From the NCBI RefSeq assembly GCF_000455345.1, contig NZ_HG315690.1, forward strand, positions 2,307,360 to 2,371,359: a DNA stretch of 64,000 nucleotides, written 5' to 3'. Origin of the DNA: Halopiger goleimassiliensis (GTDB lineage Archaea > Halobacteriota > Halobacteria > Halobacteriales > Natrialbaceae). Under the pieces are notes generated by a model, which did not search any database, was not told where the DNA came from, and saw only the letters and a list, made by a program, of their open reading frames with translations. Of this stretch, positions 1-8,354 are shown piece after piece. Positions within the stretch are counted from its first letter, which is position 1. Each line of letters begins with the position of its first letter. The translations under genes were made by a program, and so were the position numbers.

Positions 1-124
1 CGGCGTATCCCCGCGGCTCTACGACGTCGTCGGGAACGTCGTCGAGCGCGACCTCGGTGTCACAGACGTGACAGCGATCGGTCGCGTAGGACCGTTCCTC
101 GGTGACGGCTGTTTTCCTCGACAT
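1..124 (-). CDS. small zinc-finger-like protein, 3' end cut by window edge
   Basis: Reading leftwards from the ATG at 122-124 gives 41 residues before the window ends. They include a single CxxC knuckle (RCHVCDTEV), and a second pair of cysteines may lie beyond the edge. The start lies two bases past the stop of the upstream gene on the same strand (127-435), which also carries CxxC motifs, so the two probably form one operon. The function is unknown. It could be a small treble-clef or zinc-ribbon protein, which are abundant in haloarchaea. Confidence 0.6.
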   Translation of the reverse strand, partial: MSRKTAVTEERSYATDRCHVCDTEVALDDVPDDVVEPRGYA

Positions 125-126
125 GG

Positions 127-435
127 TCACTCCGCGAAGCCGTAGACGGCATCGGCACAGGACCGACACATGTGTTGCTCGAGGAGGTCCCCATCCGACT
201 CGCCGAGGAACCACTTCACGAGAACCGTCGGCGTTCGGTACGTCTTCACTCGAGCCGTGCGATCCGTTCGTTCGACGGTCATGTGCTCGCCGCCACCGAC
301 GACGACGGTCACCCCCTCCGGAAGGTCGTCGACGTTGTCGACGTCGTCGTCCACGAACACCGCCTCACCGCAGTGGACGCACGTCGCCGTCTCGTATTCG
401 ACCGTCTTCGATATTGCCGTCTCCCGGTGTTCCAT
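127..435 (-). CDS. small CxxC zinc-binding-type haloarchaeal protein
   Basis: This 102-residue protein starts MEHRETAISK. It has an N-terminal CVHCG knuckle near residue 20 and a C-terminal CRSC near residue 93, a spacing that would suit one structural zinc site. Between them lies a beta-rich segment (GVTVVVGGGEHMTVERTDRTARVKTY). An upstream in-frame codon would add 33 residues, but those lack haloarchaeal codon bias, and a TATA-like box sits 27 bases before the chosen ATG. I do not recognise the family. The next gene downstream (1-124) is a second CxxC protein in the same operon. Confidence 0.65.
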   Translation of the reverse strand: MEHRETAISKTVEYETATCVHCGEAVFVDDDVDNVDDLPEGVTVVVGGGEHMTVERTDRTARVKTYRTPTVLVKWFLGESDGDLLEQHMCRSCADAVYGFAE

Positions 436-457
436 GACTGCCGGTCGCCCAGAGGGA

Positions 458-467
458 CTATTAAGAT
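458..467 (-). promoter_or_regulatory. TATA-like promoter of the zinc-finger pair
   Basis: On the minus strand this reads ATCTTAATAG, centred about 27 bases before the ATG at 435. That is the usual haloarchaeal distance for a leaderless transcript, and it supports the shorter start of the 127-435 gene. Confidence 0.5.
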
Positions 468-638
468 TGTTGCAGTTGGCCTCGTACGAGGAGAGACGAG
501 TTCCCGAGCACTGAGTCAGCCTACTGTCAGCCATAATTCGTCACTGCCAGGAACGACATTCAGCACGACCCGGGGTTTCGTTTTCCGTGATCAAATAAGA
601 TATAAATAGAGTTAGTTGAAACGAGTAATCGGTATACT

Positions 639-1850
639 ATGGGGGATGTAATGGACGAACTGTCGTGGTCGGAGCGATCGACCTACCAGGGAATCGCTTT
701 CGGACGAATATTTCCGCGCCGTTACACGTTTCTCTCGACGCTCCTTTCCGTGCTGATCGGGTGGGTCGGCGGAGTTGCAGCGCTCCTGTACTTCGGTTTC
801 ATCGACAGTGTGACGGACGTGAGCAGTACTGGCGAGTTGGCATCGGTATGGGCATTCGGCGTCTTTTTCCTGTGTATCGGACTCGGTTGTGGCCTGAGCG
901 CCTACCTCTGTTTTGGGCTGCTCTCACCGTCGGACATTCGAAACGAACTCGGAACTCTCAGAAACCCGGGCTACTACGTCGGTTACACGGGGATGCTGGT
1001 TGGTCTCGGGACCGTCGTCTTCGGGATCGTGCTCTTCATCGATTCCCTCTCGGCGGTATTGGCTGTTATCGTCGCTGCGTTCATCGCTACGTTCCGATAC
1101 ATAAACGACGGGTACATCATGTATTACGGTCGGAACAGGCGACAGACGATGGCGCTTTCAGCAGTCGTGCTCGTCGTTCCGATCCTCGGCTTCGGTGGCC
1201 TGTATTTGACGGGGCTGTTGCCGGACTGGTCATACAGCGAGTGGGCCGTCGGACTCATGTACGCGACGGCCGCGTACGTCGGAATTACCGGACCAGCCAA
1301 TGCCGCTGCTACCGTCGTCGACGACGAGATCGACCTCGTCGGCGGGACGGTCGCCTGTATCGACGCGTTCGAAGCGAGGAACGAAGCGTTGAAAGAAAAC
1401 GCCCCGGAAGGCGTGACGATCGACGTCGAACTCCCAGCATCGCCGGAGACGTACAGCGAGAGCATCGAGGCGATGGAAACCATTTCGACGACGGAGTATC
1501 CGGCGCTGTTCGACGCGTACGAGACGTACATCGCCGCCTACGACCGACTCCAGTCGGAGATCGACGGGACGGTCGAATCGCGAGCAGTCACCGGCGACGG
1601 GGACGAACTCGGGACGTTCGTGGCGCGACTGGCCCGGAACGTGCATCCGACCTACTACTCGGACAGCGAAGCGGCGAAGACGGCAGCGGAGACGCTTTCG
1701 TCCGTCGTCGACAACTACGTGAACGGATATCTCGAGGAGATCGCAGCAGATGTCGACCCAGCACAGCGCGAGCGACTCGGTGACGAGGAAGGGCCGGACG
1801 GAGAGCAGTTGCGTGCGATTCGGACCCAGTTCGACGCTGCATACGCCTGA
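639..1850 (+). CDS. multi-pass membrane protein of unknown function
   Basis: This protein has 403 residues. Roughly residues 30-220 hold about six hydrophobic segments in three hairpins (for example FLSTLLSVLIGWVGGVAALL, then segments near 70, 110, 130, 175 and 205). The C-terminal 180 residues are a soluble, acidic, helical region with a probable coiled coil. I recognise no family. An alternative ATG lies at 651. The AT-rich upstream tract with GATATAAATAG near 598-608 and TATACT just before the ATG is promoter-like. Codon use is visibly more AT-rich than in the neighbours, and the 3' end abuts a decayed gene on the other strand, so transfer by recombination is plausible. Confidence 0.75.
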   Translation: MGDVMDELSWSERSTYQGIAFGRIFPRRYTFLSTLLSVLIGWVGGVAALLYFGFIDSVTDVSSTGELASVWAFGVFFLCIGLGCGLSAYLCFGLLSPSDIRNELGTLRNPGYYVGYTGMLVGLGTVVFGIVLFIDSLSAVLAVIVAAFIATFRYINDGYIMYYGRNRRQTMALSAVVLVVPILGFGGLYLTGLLPDWSYSEWAVGLMYATAAYVGITGPANAAATVVDDEIDLVGGTVACIDAFEARNEALKENAPEGVTIDVELPASPETYSESIEAMETISTTEYPALFDAYETYIAAYDRLQSEIDGTVESRAVTGDGDELGTFVARLARNVHPTYYSDSEAAKTAAETLSSVVDNYVNGYLEEIAADVDPAQRERLGDEEGPDGEQLRAIRTQFDAAYA

Positions 1851-1854
1851 GCGC

Positions 1855-2163
1855 GCAAATTCCCGGAACTGGTCGACGGCCGTCTCGAACCGGTCGACCG
1901 CCGCGTTCGCTTCGTCGACGTCGTCGTCACTGCTCGGTTCGGCCTGCGCGGCGAGTGCGGCTAACAGCGGTTCGAGCGCGTCGTCGGCCGACGAGTCGCG
2001 ATCGGTGTTCGCCAACACGCTCTCGAGGCGTTGTACGAGGCCTTCGTCGATGCCGTCGGTCGTCGAGCGGTCGGCGTCCGCGGGTCACAGGGTACCGAAA
2101 CCCGGCGAGCAGCACCGGCAACTCCGGATCCGTCTCCCGGAGCCGGCTCCCTAGAGCGTTCCG
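1855..2163 (-). pseudogene. decayed remnant of a haloarchaeal protein gene
   Basis: Two minus-strand stretches in different frames carry typical acidic haloarchaeal coding sequence. One, near 2100-2160, reads SRLRETDPELPVLLAGF. The other, from 2084 to about 1855, reads PADADRSTTDGIDEGL and continues for about 75 residues. A frame change and a TGA at 2085-2087 separate them. The second frame then runs without a stop into the antisense of the 639-1850 gene, so its natural end is lost. This looks like a gene broken by a frameshift and truncated where the neighbouring DNA was joined. It lies directly downstream of the CARF-like regulator on the same strand. What the intact protein did is unknown. 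Confidence 0.4.
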
Positions 2164-3084
2164 TCACGCATCCAGCGAACCGCCGTCGCTGTCCGAGTGG
2201 GCGCGGACCCAGAGCTCGCCGATCCGTGAGAGGCGCGTCCGGTAGGATTTCCCGTGTTCCTCGCGCTCGATGTACCCCTTCCCGCCCGGACCCAGACGAT
2301 CGACGTTGTAGATCACCTTCGAGCGGAAGCTATCGGTGTACTCCTCGTTGAGTTCGCGCGCCAGCGACTCCGCGAGCTCCGACACCGAATCGAACTCGCC
2401 GTCCTCGCCGAGTTTGTAGAGGATGAGTTCCTCGAAGGGTTTGACGTTCGAGAAGGAGGCCACCGGAAGTTCGACGATGTGATCGCCGTCGATCTCCTTC
2501 GCGCCGATGGTCGTCCCGCGCTCGTCGAACTCCGAGAGCAGGTCCCGGGCGCTCTCGAGGCGGCGTCGAATCCGGTCCACGCCCACGTCGGCGTCGAGGT
2601 CAGCGTCCTCGAGGTCCTCCAGCAGGGCGATCTGTTCGCGCAGTTCCTCCGCGAGTTCGGTCTCGAGGTACTTCTCGGGGGCGGTGTAGTAGGTGTGAAT
2701 GTGTTCGCGATCGTCCTCGCGTTCGACCATCAGCGAGTGGGCGGCGTTCGCGAACGCGAAACTGACCGTCCGGGGCATCGCGGCGACGTTGACCCAGACC
2801 TCGTTGCCGCCGTCCAGTTCCGTCGTGATGAGTTCGTAGGCCTGTTCGAACGCCTCGTCGTAGTCGTAGACGTCCTCTAAGACGAACCGTTCGGTGTCGG
2901 CCCCCAGCAGGTTCTGGAAGTCCGTCTCGAGTTTCGTCGAGAGGTGCCGCGAGTACTCGACGTTGGCCTCGCTGCCGACGGCACCCTCGAGCAAGATGAC
3001 CTTGTCGACGTCGATCTGATCGCGGACGAGCGGCGCGATCAGCCGGTCGTAGTCGAATCCGACCGGGACGATGTGGGTCTGCAT
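2164..3084 (-). CDS. HFX_2341-like (DUF6293) transcriptional regulator with CARF-like N-terminus
   Basis: This 306-residue protein begins MQTHIVPVGFDYDRLIAPLV. That start, followed by KVILLEGAVGS and later EVWVNVAAMPRTVSFAFANAA, fits a Rossmann-like fold of the CARF/Csa3 type, which binds nucleotide ligands. The C-terminal third (about residues 215-300) fits a winged helix. I base the family name on similarity to the haloarchaeal HFX_2341/DUF6293 regulators. The promoter shows TTTATAAG about 25 bases before the ATG, so the mRNA is probably leaderless. No CRISPR locus is nearby, so its ligand and targets are open. The decayed gene at 1855-2163 lies just downstream and may once have been co-transcribed. 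Confidence 0.8.
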   Translation of the reverse strand: MQTHIVPVGFDYDRLIAPLVRDQIDVDKVILLEGAVGSEANVEYSRHLSTKLETDFQNLLGADTERFVLEDVYDYDEAFEQAYELITTELDGGNEVWVNVAAMPRTVSFAFANAAHSLMVEREDDREHIHTYYTAPEKYLETELAEELREQIALLEDLEDADLDADVGVDRIRRRLESARDLLSEFDERGTTIGAKEIDGDHIVELPVASFSNVKPFEELILYKLGEDGEFDSVSELAESLARELNEEYTDSFRSKVIYNVDRLGPGGKGYIEREEHGKSYRTRLSRIGELWVRAHSDSDGGSLDA

Positions 3085-3149
3085 ACGTGGACGTGGGGGC
3101 GGTGCTTATAAAAAACACCAGACTCACCACCGAGCCGCGAGGAACGCGC

Positions 3150-4499
3150 TTACGGATCCCGGAGTTCCCAGCCGCAGTTCCAGCAGTAGGACGGCGATTC
3201 GACGGCCGAGAGATCCGTCCCACAGTGCAGACACGTATCGTCAGTTTCCGGTTTCGTTCGCCGATGGGCCGTCTCGTCGTGATGTCCGAGCGTCGCTCGT
3301 CGGACTCGCGAGCCGCGACTGTTACCGGTACAGTCGGGGACGTCGACGGCTGCAACGCCGTTGGATCCACCGATGTAGACTGTGCCGTCGACGGCGATCG
3401 GTGCACAGCCACGGATCATGCCGACTGGTTCCATCCACGCCACGTCTCCGCCGTCGGTGTCGAGGCCGAACAGTCCTCCCTGGGCCGTCGCCGTGACGAC
3501 CTGATCGCCCACGACCGTCGGTGCGGCCGTCACGCGGGTCGGAGACTCGATACCGAGTTGTTGTTCCCACTGCAGTTCTCCCGTCCCGACGTCGGCGGCG
3601 AACAGCGTGCCGGCTTCGGTCCCCGCATAGAGGGTCCCGTCGGCGATCGTCGGCGTCGTCGTCGGTGGTGCCGGCGTCCCGATCTGTAGCCGCTTCTCAC
3701 CGGTCACGGCATCGAAACAGTAAATCGAGCCACCCGTTCCCGCCGCCTGTTCCCGTTCGACGCTCGGCGGAACGGACGTATCGTCGTCGGCTAACGCGTC
3801 GTAGGCCCGCGTCACGGCGGACTGGTATCGATCGAGGAGAAAGACCGCCGGGTGGTCGTCTGCCGCGTCGGTCGGGACTTCCCGCGAGGCAACCGCCGGT
3901 GCCGTCTCGAGCGGCGTCTCGGTCGTGTATCGCCAGCGTTCGGAGCCGTCACCAGCATCGAGCGCAACGAGCGAGGCGTCGTCCATGACGGGATCGACGG
4001 TGACCACGACCGTTCGCTCCGCCGGGCCGTCGATCACCGTCGGTGCCGTCTTGATCCCGCCGTCCATTTCGCGTCGCCACCGTACGGATCCCCCCTCGAC
4101 GTCGAGGGCACAGAGGTGAGGGGTCCCGTGTTCGTGCGTTCCGACGTAGGCGGTCCCGTCGAGGACTGCCGGGGACGGCATCTCGTACACCAGGGAATCG
4201 AAATCGTATCGCCACCGTTCGGTGCCGTCGGCCGCGTCGACTGCATAGCAGATCCCGTCCTCGCTCCCCACCAGGACGGTCCCGTCGACGACTGCCGGCG
4301 CTCCCGATATTTCGTCACCGGTTTCGAATCGCCATCGCTCGCTCCCGGTTTCGCTCTCGAACGCACAGAGGACTCCCGTCTCGGATCCGACTCCGTCGTC
4401 ACAGCCGACGTAGATCGTGTCATCGACGATCGTCGGAGCCGTATCGACCTGTTTCTCGAGATTCTCGAGATCCACCCGCCACTGTTTTTCAACTGACAT
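3150..4499 (-). CDS. PQQ-like beta-propeller repeat protein with C-terminal zinc ribbon
   Basis: This 449-residue protein contains about seven blades of the form W..D...........P...D..IYVG......LCAFE..TG...WRF, the signature of PQQ-enzyme-like propellers (BamB/WD40-like fold). The last 50 residues are linker plus a double-knuckle zinc ribbon (CLHCG, then CWNCG). No signal peptide or catalytic quinoprotein residues are visible, so it is probably an intracellular binding or scaffold protein. The open frame extends upstream, but ATCTTATG lies about 28 bases before the ATG at 4497-4499, so MSVEKQWRVD is the likely start. The 289 bases upstream of it hold nothing else I can identify. Confidence 0.8.
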   Translation of the reverse strand: MSVEKQWRVDLENLEKQVDTAPTIVDDTIYVGCDDGVGSETGVLCAFESETGSERWRFETGDEISGAPAVVDGTVLVGSEDGICYAVDAADGTERWRYDFDSLVYEMPSPAVLDGTAYVGTHEHGTPHLCALDVEGGSVRWRREMDGGIKTAPTVIDGPAERTVVVTVDPVMDDASLVALDAGDGSERWRYTTETPLETAPAVASREVPTDAADDHPAVFLLDRYQSAVTRAYDALADDDTSVPPSVEREQAAGTGGSIYCFDAVTGEKRLQIGTPAPPTTTPTIADGTLYAGTEAGTLFAADVGTGELQWEQQLGIESPTRVTAAPTVVGDQVVTATAQGGLFGLDTDGGDVAWMEPVGMIRGCAPIAVDGTVYIGGSNGVAAVDVPDCTGNSRGSRVRRATLGHHDETAHRRTKPETDDTCLHCGTDLSAVESPSYCWNCGWELRDP

Positions 4500-4788
4500 T
4501 ACCGGGCCGACGGCGCGTCCGGCCATAAGATTGCCGATCGATCGGGCGAGGAATCTATCCGAACGCCGGATATCCTCGGTCGAACTGGCGGCTGAACCCG
4601 CCGGCCCGCGTGACTCTGACGGGGACCGACCCCTGGTCTTGACTCCAGGCCGTCCGCGTATCGAGCGCGACGACGTCGGATTCGTTCGGTGAGCGAACCG
4701 GAGACGTTCGTTTCGTATGGATTGCTGTACCGATGTATTGGCGCATCCGCCGCCCGGGTCGGGTACGCCGGAAATACAGGAACTCGTA

Positions 4789-6828
4789 TCAGCGGCCGGG
4801 TCCGCTGGCTTCGTCCTCGAGGATCGTCTCGAAAACCTTCTCCTGGGCTGCCCGGAGGTGTTCGTGGAACGTCGCCGGCGTGACATCCAGCGTCTGGGCG
4901 ACGTCCTCCCCGGAACTGTTACGCGGCCACTCGAAGTAGCCGGCGGCGTAGGCCGTCTCGAGGGCCGTCCGCTGGCGATCGGTCAGCTTCTCGGAGAGGT
5001 ACTCCTGCAGCCGGTCGATCGACTCGGTCGCAGGGCTTCGCTGGCGGTGGGCGAGCGTCCGCGTCTCCGGGTAGACCTGTTTGATATCCTCGAGGAGCGA
5101 GCGGACGTCGGTCCCGGCCGGGAGGTGCAGCGTCGTCACGTAATCGCCGTCGTGGATCGCCGCCTCGTCGACGTAGCCGCCGTAGGCGTCGACGAGCGAG
5201 AACAGCGGCGGATCGTCGATCTGGAGTTCGAAGGTGATTCGATCCCGCGACTCCTCGACGACCGAAACCGACTCCCAGTGGGGGACACAGTCGACCAGTT
5301 CCTCGATTGCCGGATACGTCTCGGGAGCGGTCGACCCGTACTCGAGGTACTCCCCGTCGCCGATTCGGACGACGCGATCGAACTGGATCGTCCGATCGGT
5401 CATCGGCGGGCCGTCGAACAGCGTGGTCGCGTCGTCGATGACGAGTTCGAGTTCGGTCACCGCGTCCCCGAGCAGCACGCGGCGACGCTCGAGGGCGGCG
5501 ATCGCGTGGCCCAGGATCTCGCCGAGTTGGGCGACGACGTCACACTCCTCGTCGGTGAAGGCGTTCGAGCGGCCGCTCGCGATCCCGAGGATGCCGTAGA
5601 GGACCCCGTCGTGGACGATAGGGATGGCGGCGGCCGAGCGATAGCCGAACTCCCGGGCGGCGTCCCGCCAGGGTTCGAAGGCGGGGTCGTCGAAGACGTC
5701 GTTCACGACCTGAACCTCCTGGGTCCGGACGGCCTGTCCGACCGGCCCGCGACCGATCGGCTCGTCGGCGTCCGTCGACAGGTCGATCGAGGCGAGATAG
5801 CCGTCGACGCCGGCCTCGACGCGTTCGGAGATTGCGCCGGTCGCGGCGTCGACCTCGAGAACGAACGCGAACTCGTACGACGGGGAACTCGCGAGCGTCT
5901 CACAGGTCAGGTGTTCGAGTTCGTCACGGTTGGAACCGTCGACGATGGCGGCGTTGATCTCGCGGACGACGCGGTTGACGTGATCGAGCGCCGCGAGGCG
6001 TTCGCGTTGGCGTTCGAGTTCCCGCTCGCGCTTCCGGGCCTCCGTCACGTCCCGGAGGATCGACATGTGCGTCCCCGGAAGGACGTGCGCGACCGCGTTG
6101 TACTCGACGATACGTTCCTCGCCGTCCGGTCGATCGATGGAGCGGGAGCCGCGCTGTCGACCCTCTTCGAGGAACGTTTCCCAGGCTTCGCGGAAGTCCG
6201 AGTCGTCGTCGAGGAACTCCGTGAACGAACGGCCGTACAGTTCCTCGCGCTCGAGACCGAGCAGTTCGGACGCGGCGGGGTTCGCCGCCGTGATCCCGTC
6301 GTCGTCGCCGAGCAGGATCGCGTCGTGGGCGTCCTCGAAGATCGACCGAAGGCGGCGGTTCCCCTCTTCGAGTTCCAGTTCCCGCCGTTTGCGATCCGTC
6401 ACGTCGCGCACGTAGACGGTGACGCCGTCGTCGTCCGGGAAACACCGTCCCTCGAACCACGCGTCGGCGGGTTCGTAGTACGTTTCCGTCGTGACCGGCT
6501 GCCCGTGCTCGAGCGCGCGGCGGTGTGACTCCGCGAAGGGGAGCGACGGGTCGTCCCCGTCGGCGCGTTCCTCGCTCGTACGGACGTCCGTCCCACCGTC
6601 CGAGTCGAGTACGTCGTCCGGTTCGACGTCGAACTGCTCGCGAGCGGCGTCGTTGGCGTACGTACAGCGAGAGGCCTCGTCGACGGCGTACACCGGATCG
6701 TCGATCCGCTCGAGTACGGGCGCTCGCGGCGGCGCGTCGACCACCGGGCCACACCGTGACCGGCGAGTCGACGATCCGGCGGCCGGCTTCGGCGGGTCGT
6801 CCTCGATCGGATGCGACTCCTCACACAT
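4789..6828 (-). CDS. PAS-PAS-GAF bacterio-opsin-activator-type HTH-10 regulator
   Basis: This 679-residue protein reads in order: a PAS domain (about 40-145), a second PAS (about 150-270, with VRDVTDRKRRELEL and LRDVTEARKRERELE as PAC-type exits), a GAF domain (about 290-450), the haloarchaeal bat-type domain (about 455-610) and an HTH-10 DNA-binding domain (LTDRQRTALETAYAAGYFEW to the end). It has no receiver or kinase domain. It is therefore a one-component sensor-regulator that probably reads a small ligand or redox/light cue and acts on transcription directly. GGCTTATCTC about 28 bases before the ATG supports the start. Its targets cannot be told from context. Confidence 0.9.
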   Translation of the reverse strand: MCEESHPIEDDPPKPAAGSSTRRSRCGPVVDAPPRAPVLERIDDPVYAVDEASRCTYANDAAREQFDVEPDDVLDSDGGTDVRTSEERADGDDPSLPFAESHRRALEHGQPVTTETYYEPADAWFEGRCFPDDDGVTVYVRDVTDRKRRELELEEGNRRLRSIFEDAHDAILLGDDDGITAANPAASELLGLEREELYGRSFTEFLDDDSDFREAWETFLEEGRQRGSRSIDRPDGEERIVEYNAVAHVLPGTHMSILRDVTEARKRERELERQRERLAALDHVNRVVREINAAIVDGSNRDELEHLTCETLASSPSYEFAFVLEVDAATGAISERVEAGVDGYLASIDLSTDADEPIGRGPVGQAVRTQEVQVVNDVFDDPAFEPWRDAAREFGYRSAAAIPIVHDGVLYGILGIASGRSNAFTDEECDVVAQLGEILGHAIAALERRRVLLGDAVTELELVIDDATTLFDGPPMTDRTIQFDRVVRIGDGEYLEYGSTAPETYPAIEELVDCVPHWESVSVVEESRDRITFELQIDDPPLFSLVDAYGGYVDEAAIHDGDYVTTLHLPAGTDVRSLLEDIKQVYPETRTLAHRQRSPATESIDRLQEYLSEKLTDRQRTALETAYAAGYFEWPRNSSGEDVAQTLDVTPATFHEHLRAAQEKVFETILEDEASGPGR

Positions 6829-6939
6829 GGTCGCCCCCAGTTAATCGGTAGAGATAAGCCTAGCGGGTAACCGCGGATTTCCTTCGGGCGGGCTGACGAG
6901 CCGTCGATGCGCGAAACTCGAGTCCAGCCGGCCGAAAGA

Positions 6940-7578
6940 CTACCCGTCGTCGGAATCGAGCGGCGAATTCGCGCCCTGGGACGCGTCCACATCGCTCGAG
7001 TCACCCGTACCGTCCCCGAGCGTACGCGTCAGTCGGGCGATCCGGTCCCGGTCGCGGTCACGATTCGGGGAGACGTCCGCGACGGTCTCGAGCGGGAGGG
7101 TGCCGCCGGCCACGCCGAAACTCGTCTCGGTCGGCCAGACGACGACGTGCGCCTCGGCGTCGACACGGGCAGCGGTCCCGTCGGTTCCGTCCCCCGGGAG
7201 CGGGAAGGTCACGTCGAGGACGTACCACTTGCCCGGTTCGCCCGACGGGCTCTCGAACGGGAGGGTATCCCGGACGCCGTCGACGTCCAGCCCCTCGTCC
7301 TCGGCGAGTTCGACGAAGCTGTCCTTGGCCTTCAGCGCGGCCATCGAGAGCACCCCGGTCGGTTCGATGCCGACCATCGACAGCGGCGGCGAGATATCCA
7401 GGTCCACGACGAACAGCGATCGCAACGGGAGGTCACCGGTAGCTGGCGTCGCGGCTCCGGCCGGCTCGTAGACGGTCGTGGCTGCCTCGAGCGTGACGAG
7501 GGTGACACTGCGCTCGTCGGTCAGGGTCGTGACCGGCTCCCACTCGTCGGCGAACGAGTCCGGCAGATCGACGGTCAT
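6940..7578 (-). CDS. conserved haloarchaeal hypothetical protein
   Basis: This 212-residue soluble, acidic protein has strong haloarchaeal codon bias. The body (about 1-170) is beta-rich with no recognisable catalytic motif (for example SLFVVDLDISPPLSMVG, KWYVLDVTFPLPG, AEAHVVVWPTETSFGVAGG). The last 35 residues are a charged, disordered tail rich in D, S and R. The gene follows the small gene at 7595-7786 by 16 bases on the same strand, suggesting co-transcription. I cannot assign a function. Confidence 0.75.
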   Translation of the reverse strand: MTVDLPDSFADEWEPVTTLTDERSVTLVTLEAATTVYEPAGAATPATGDLPLRSLFVVDLDISPPLSMVGIEPTGVLSMAALKAKDSFVELAEDEGLDVDGVRDTLPFESPSGEPGKWYVLDVTFPLPGDGTDGTAARVDAEAHVVVWPTETSFGVAGGTLPLETVADVSPNRDRDRDRIARLTRTLGDGTGDSSDVDASQGANSPLDSDDG

Positions 7579-7594
7579 CGTCGGTCGTTCGACG

Positions 7595-7786
7595 TCAGGG
7601 GGTTTCGGTCTGGCGGTTCCGGCGGGCGCGTTCGGTGAGGGCTGCTTTGGCGGTTCGCGACGTACTCGAGCGTTCGTACGGACCGCTGGTGGTCACGTTC
7701 GGCAACTCGCGAGTCTGATCAACGCACGACAGTAGCTCCGTGGCGGCCGACGACTCTCGAGCAATCGTTTCCGCGCTGGCCTCCAA
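7595..7786 (-). CDS. small haloarchaeal protein, start uncertain (TTG proposed)
   Basis: The frame ending at 7595 has nearly pure G/C third positions over its last 35 codons (ACC GCC AAA GCA GCC CTC ACC GAA CGC GCC), which marks it as real. No ATG exists. The open frame reaches a GTG at 7870, but that upstream part is AT-rich and holds a TATA-like box (GAATATAC at 7819-7826). A TTG at 7784-7786, about 37 bases after the box, is a better start and gives 63 residues beginning (M)EASAETIARESSAATELL. The C-terminus is basic (RTAKAALTERARRNR). The family is unknown. It is probably co-transcribed with 6940-7578. Confidence 0.5.
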   Translation of the reverse strand: MEASAETIARESSAATELLSCVDQTRELPNVTTSGPYERSSTSRTAKAALTERARRNRQTETP

Positions 7787-7870
7787 TACGGAGCGATCGA
7801 TAGACCTGCTGTCGATTGGTATATTCGGAGATTTGAATGGGAAAACGAAGCGCGCTGCTATCGTGGACAC

Positions 7871-8200
7871 GGGGAGTGGCCACGCCGCTCACGGGTCACT
7901 CCGTTCCCCGTTCGCATTTCGAGGCGCTCACTCCGTTCGCGCCTCGCCCTCCCCAGCCGATTTCTGCTCACGGGCGCGGCGGGGCGGCGCAGCCGCCCCG
8001 ACATCGCGGCGCGTAGCGCCGCGCTCTGCCCGTTCGCATGGTTCGCGGAACCAGAGGTTCCGCGCTAACGCTCGGTCGCTACGCTCCCTCACTCATCCAC
8101 TGGAAGACGCAAGCGTCTTCCAAGCCTTCGTTCGCTTCGTGTCGCGCGGCTGCGCCGCGCGATCAGTTCGCGGGACCTGGCGGTCCCGCGCAGCTCACGA
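7871..8200. repeat. hairpin-rich intergenic repeat block, related to the 62.6-63.2 kb element
   Basis: The 568 bases between 7787 and 8354 hold no believable gene. They contain a chain of short perfect or near-perfect hairpins: CGGGGCGGC/GCCGCCCCG, GCGGCGC/GCGCCGC, GCGGAACC/GGTTCCGC, GGAAGACGC/GCGTCTTCC, GCGCGGC/GCCGCGC and GCGGGACC/GGTCCCGC. Two segments, 7948-7974 and 8029-8073, recur almost exactly at 62756-62782 and 62792-62836. The sequence at 7881-7930 (GCTCACGGGTCACTCCGTTC and following) also recurs near 62885-62925. Open frames across this block are by-products of its composition. Confidence 0.7.
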
Positions 8201-8354
8201 AGACCTCGCACGGCTTCATCGACTGGCCTCACAGTCGTTCGGGCAGTCGACAGCGCGCGCCACCCCAGGTGACCTGTATCCATCGTCGAGAACTATCGTC
8301 GATAGACGCAAGCGGCGTTATATCGCTTCAATTCTCGCTCGAGCGTCGAATACG

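Noticed and set aside
1230-2018. 262-codon minus-strand gene overlapping the membrane-protein gene
   Set aside because: Only the part left of 2018 and right of about 1855 looks coding. The rest is antisense to 639-1850, so I treat the good part as a pseudogene remnant.
3150-4886. N-terminal extension of the propeller protein to 4886
   Set aside because: The extra 129 residues are rich in R, S and P without structure, and the promoter box lies inside them.
4717-6528. Plus-strand open frame of 603 codons
   Set aside because: It is the antisense shadow of the PAS/GAF/HTH regulator, whose domains are clear on the minus strand.
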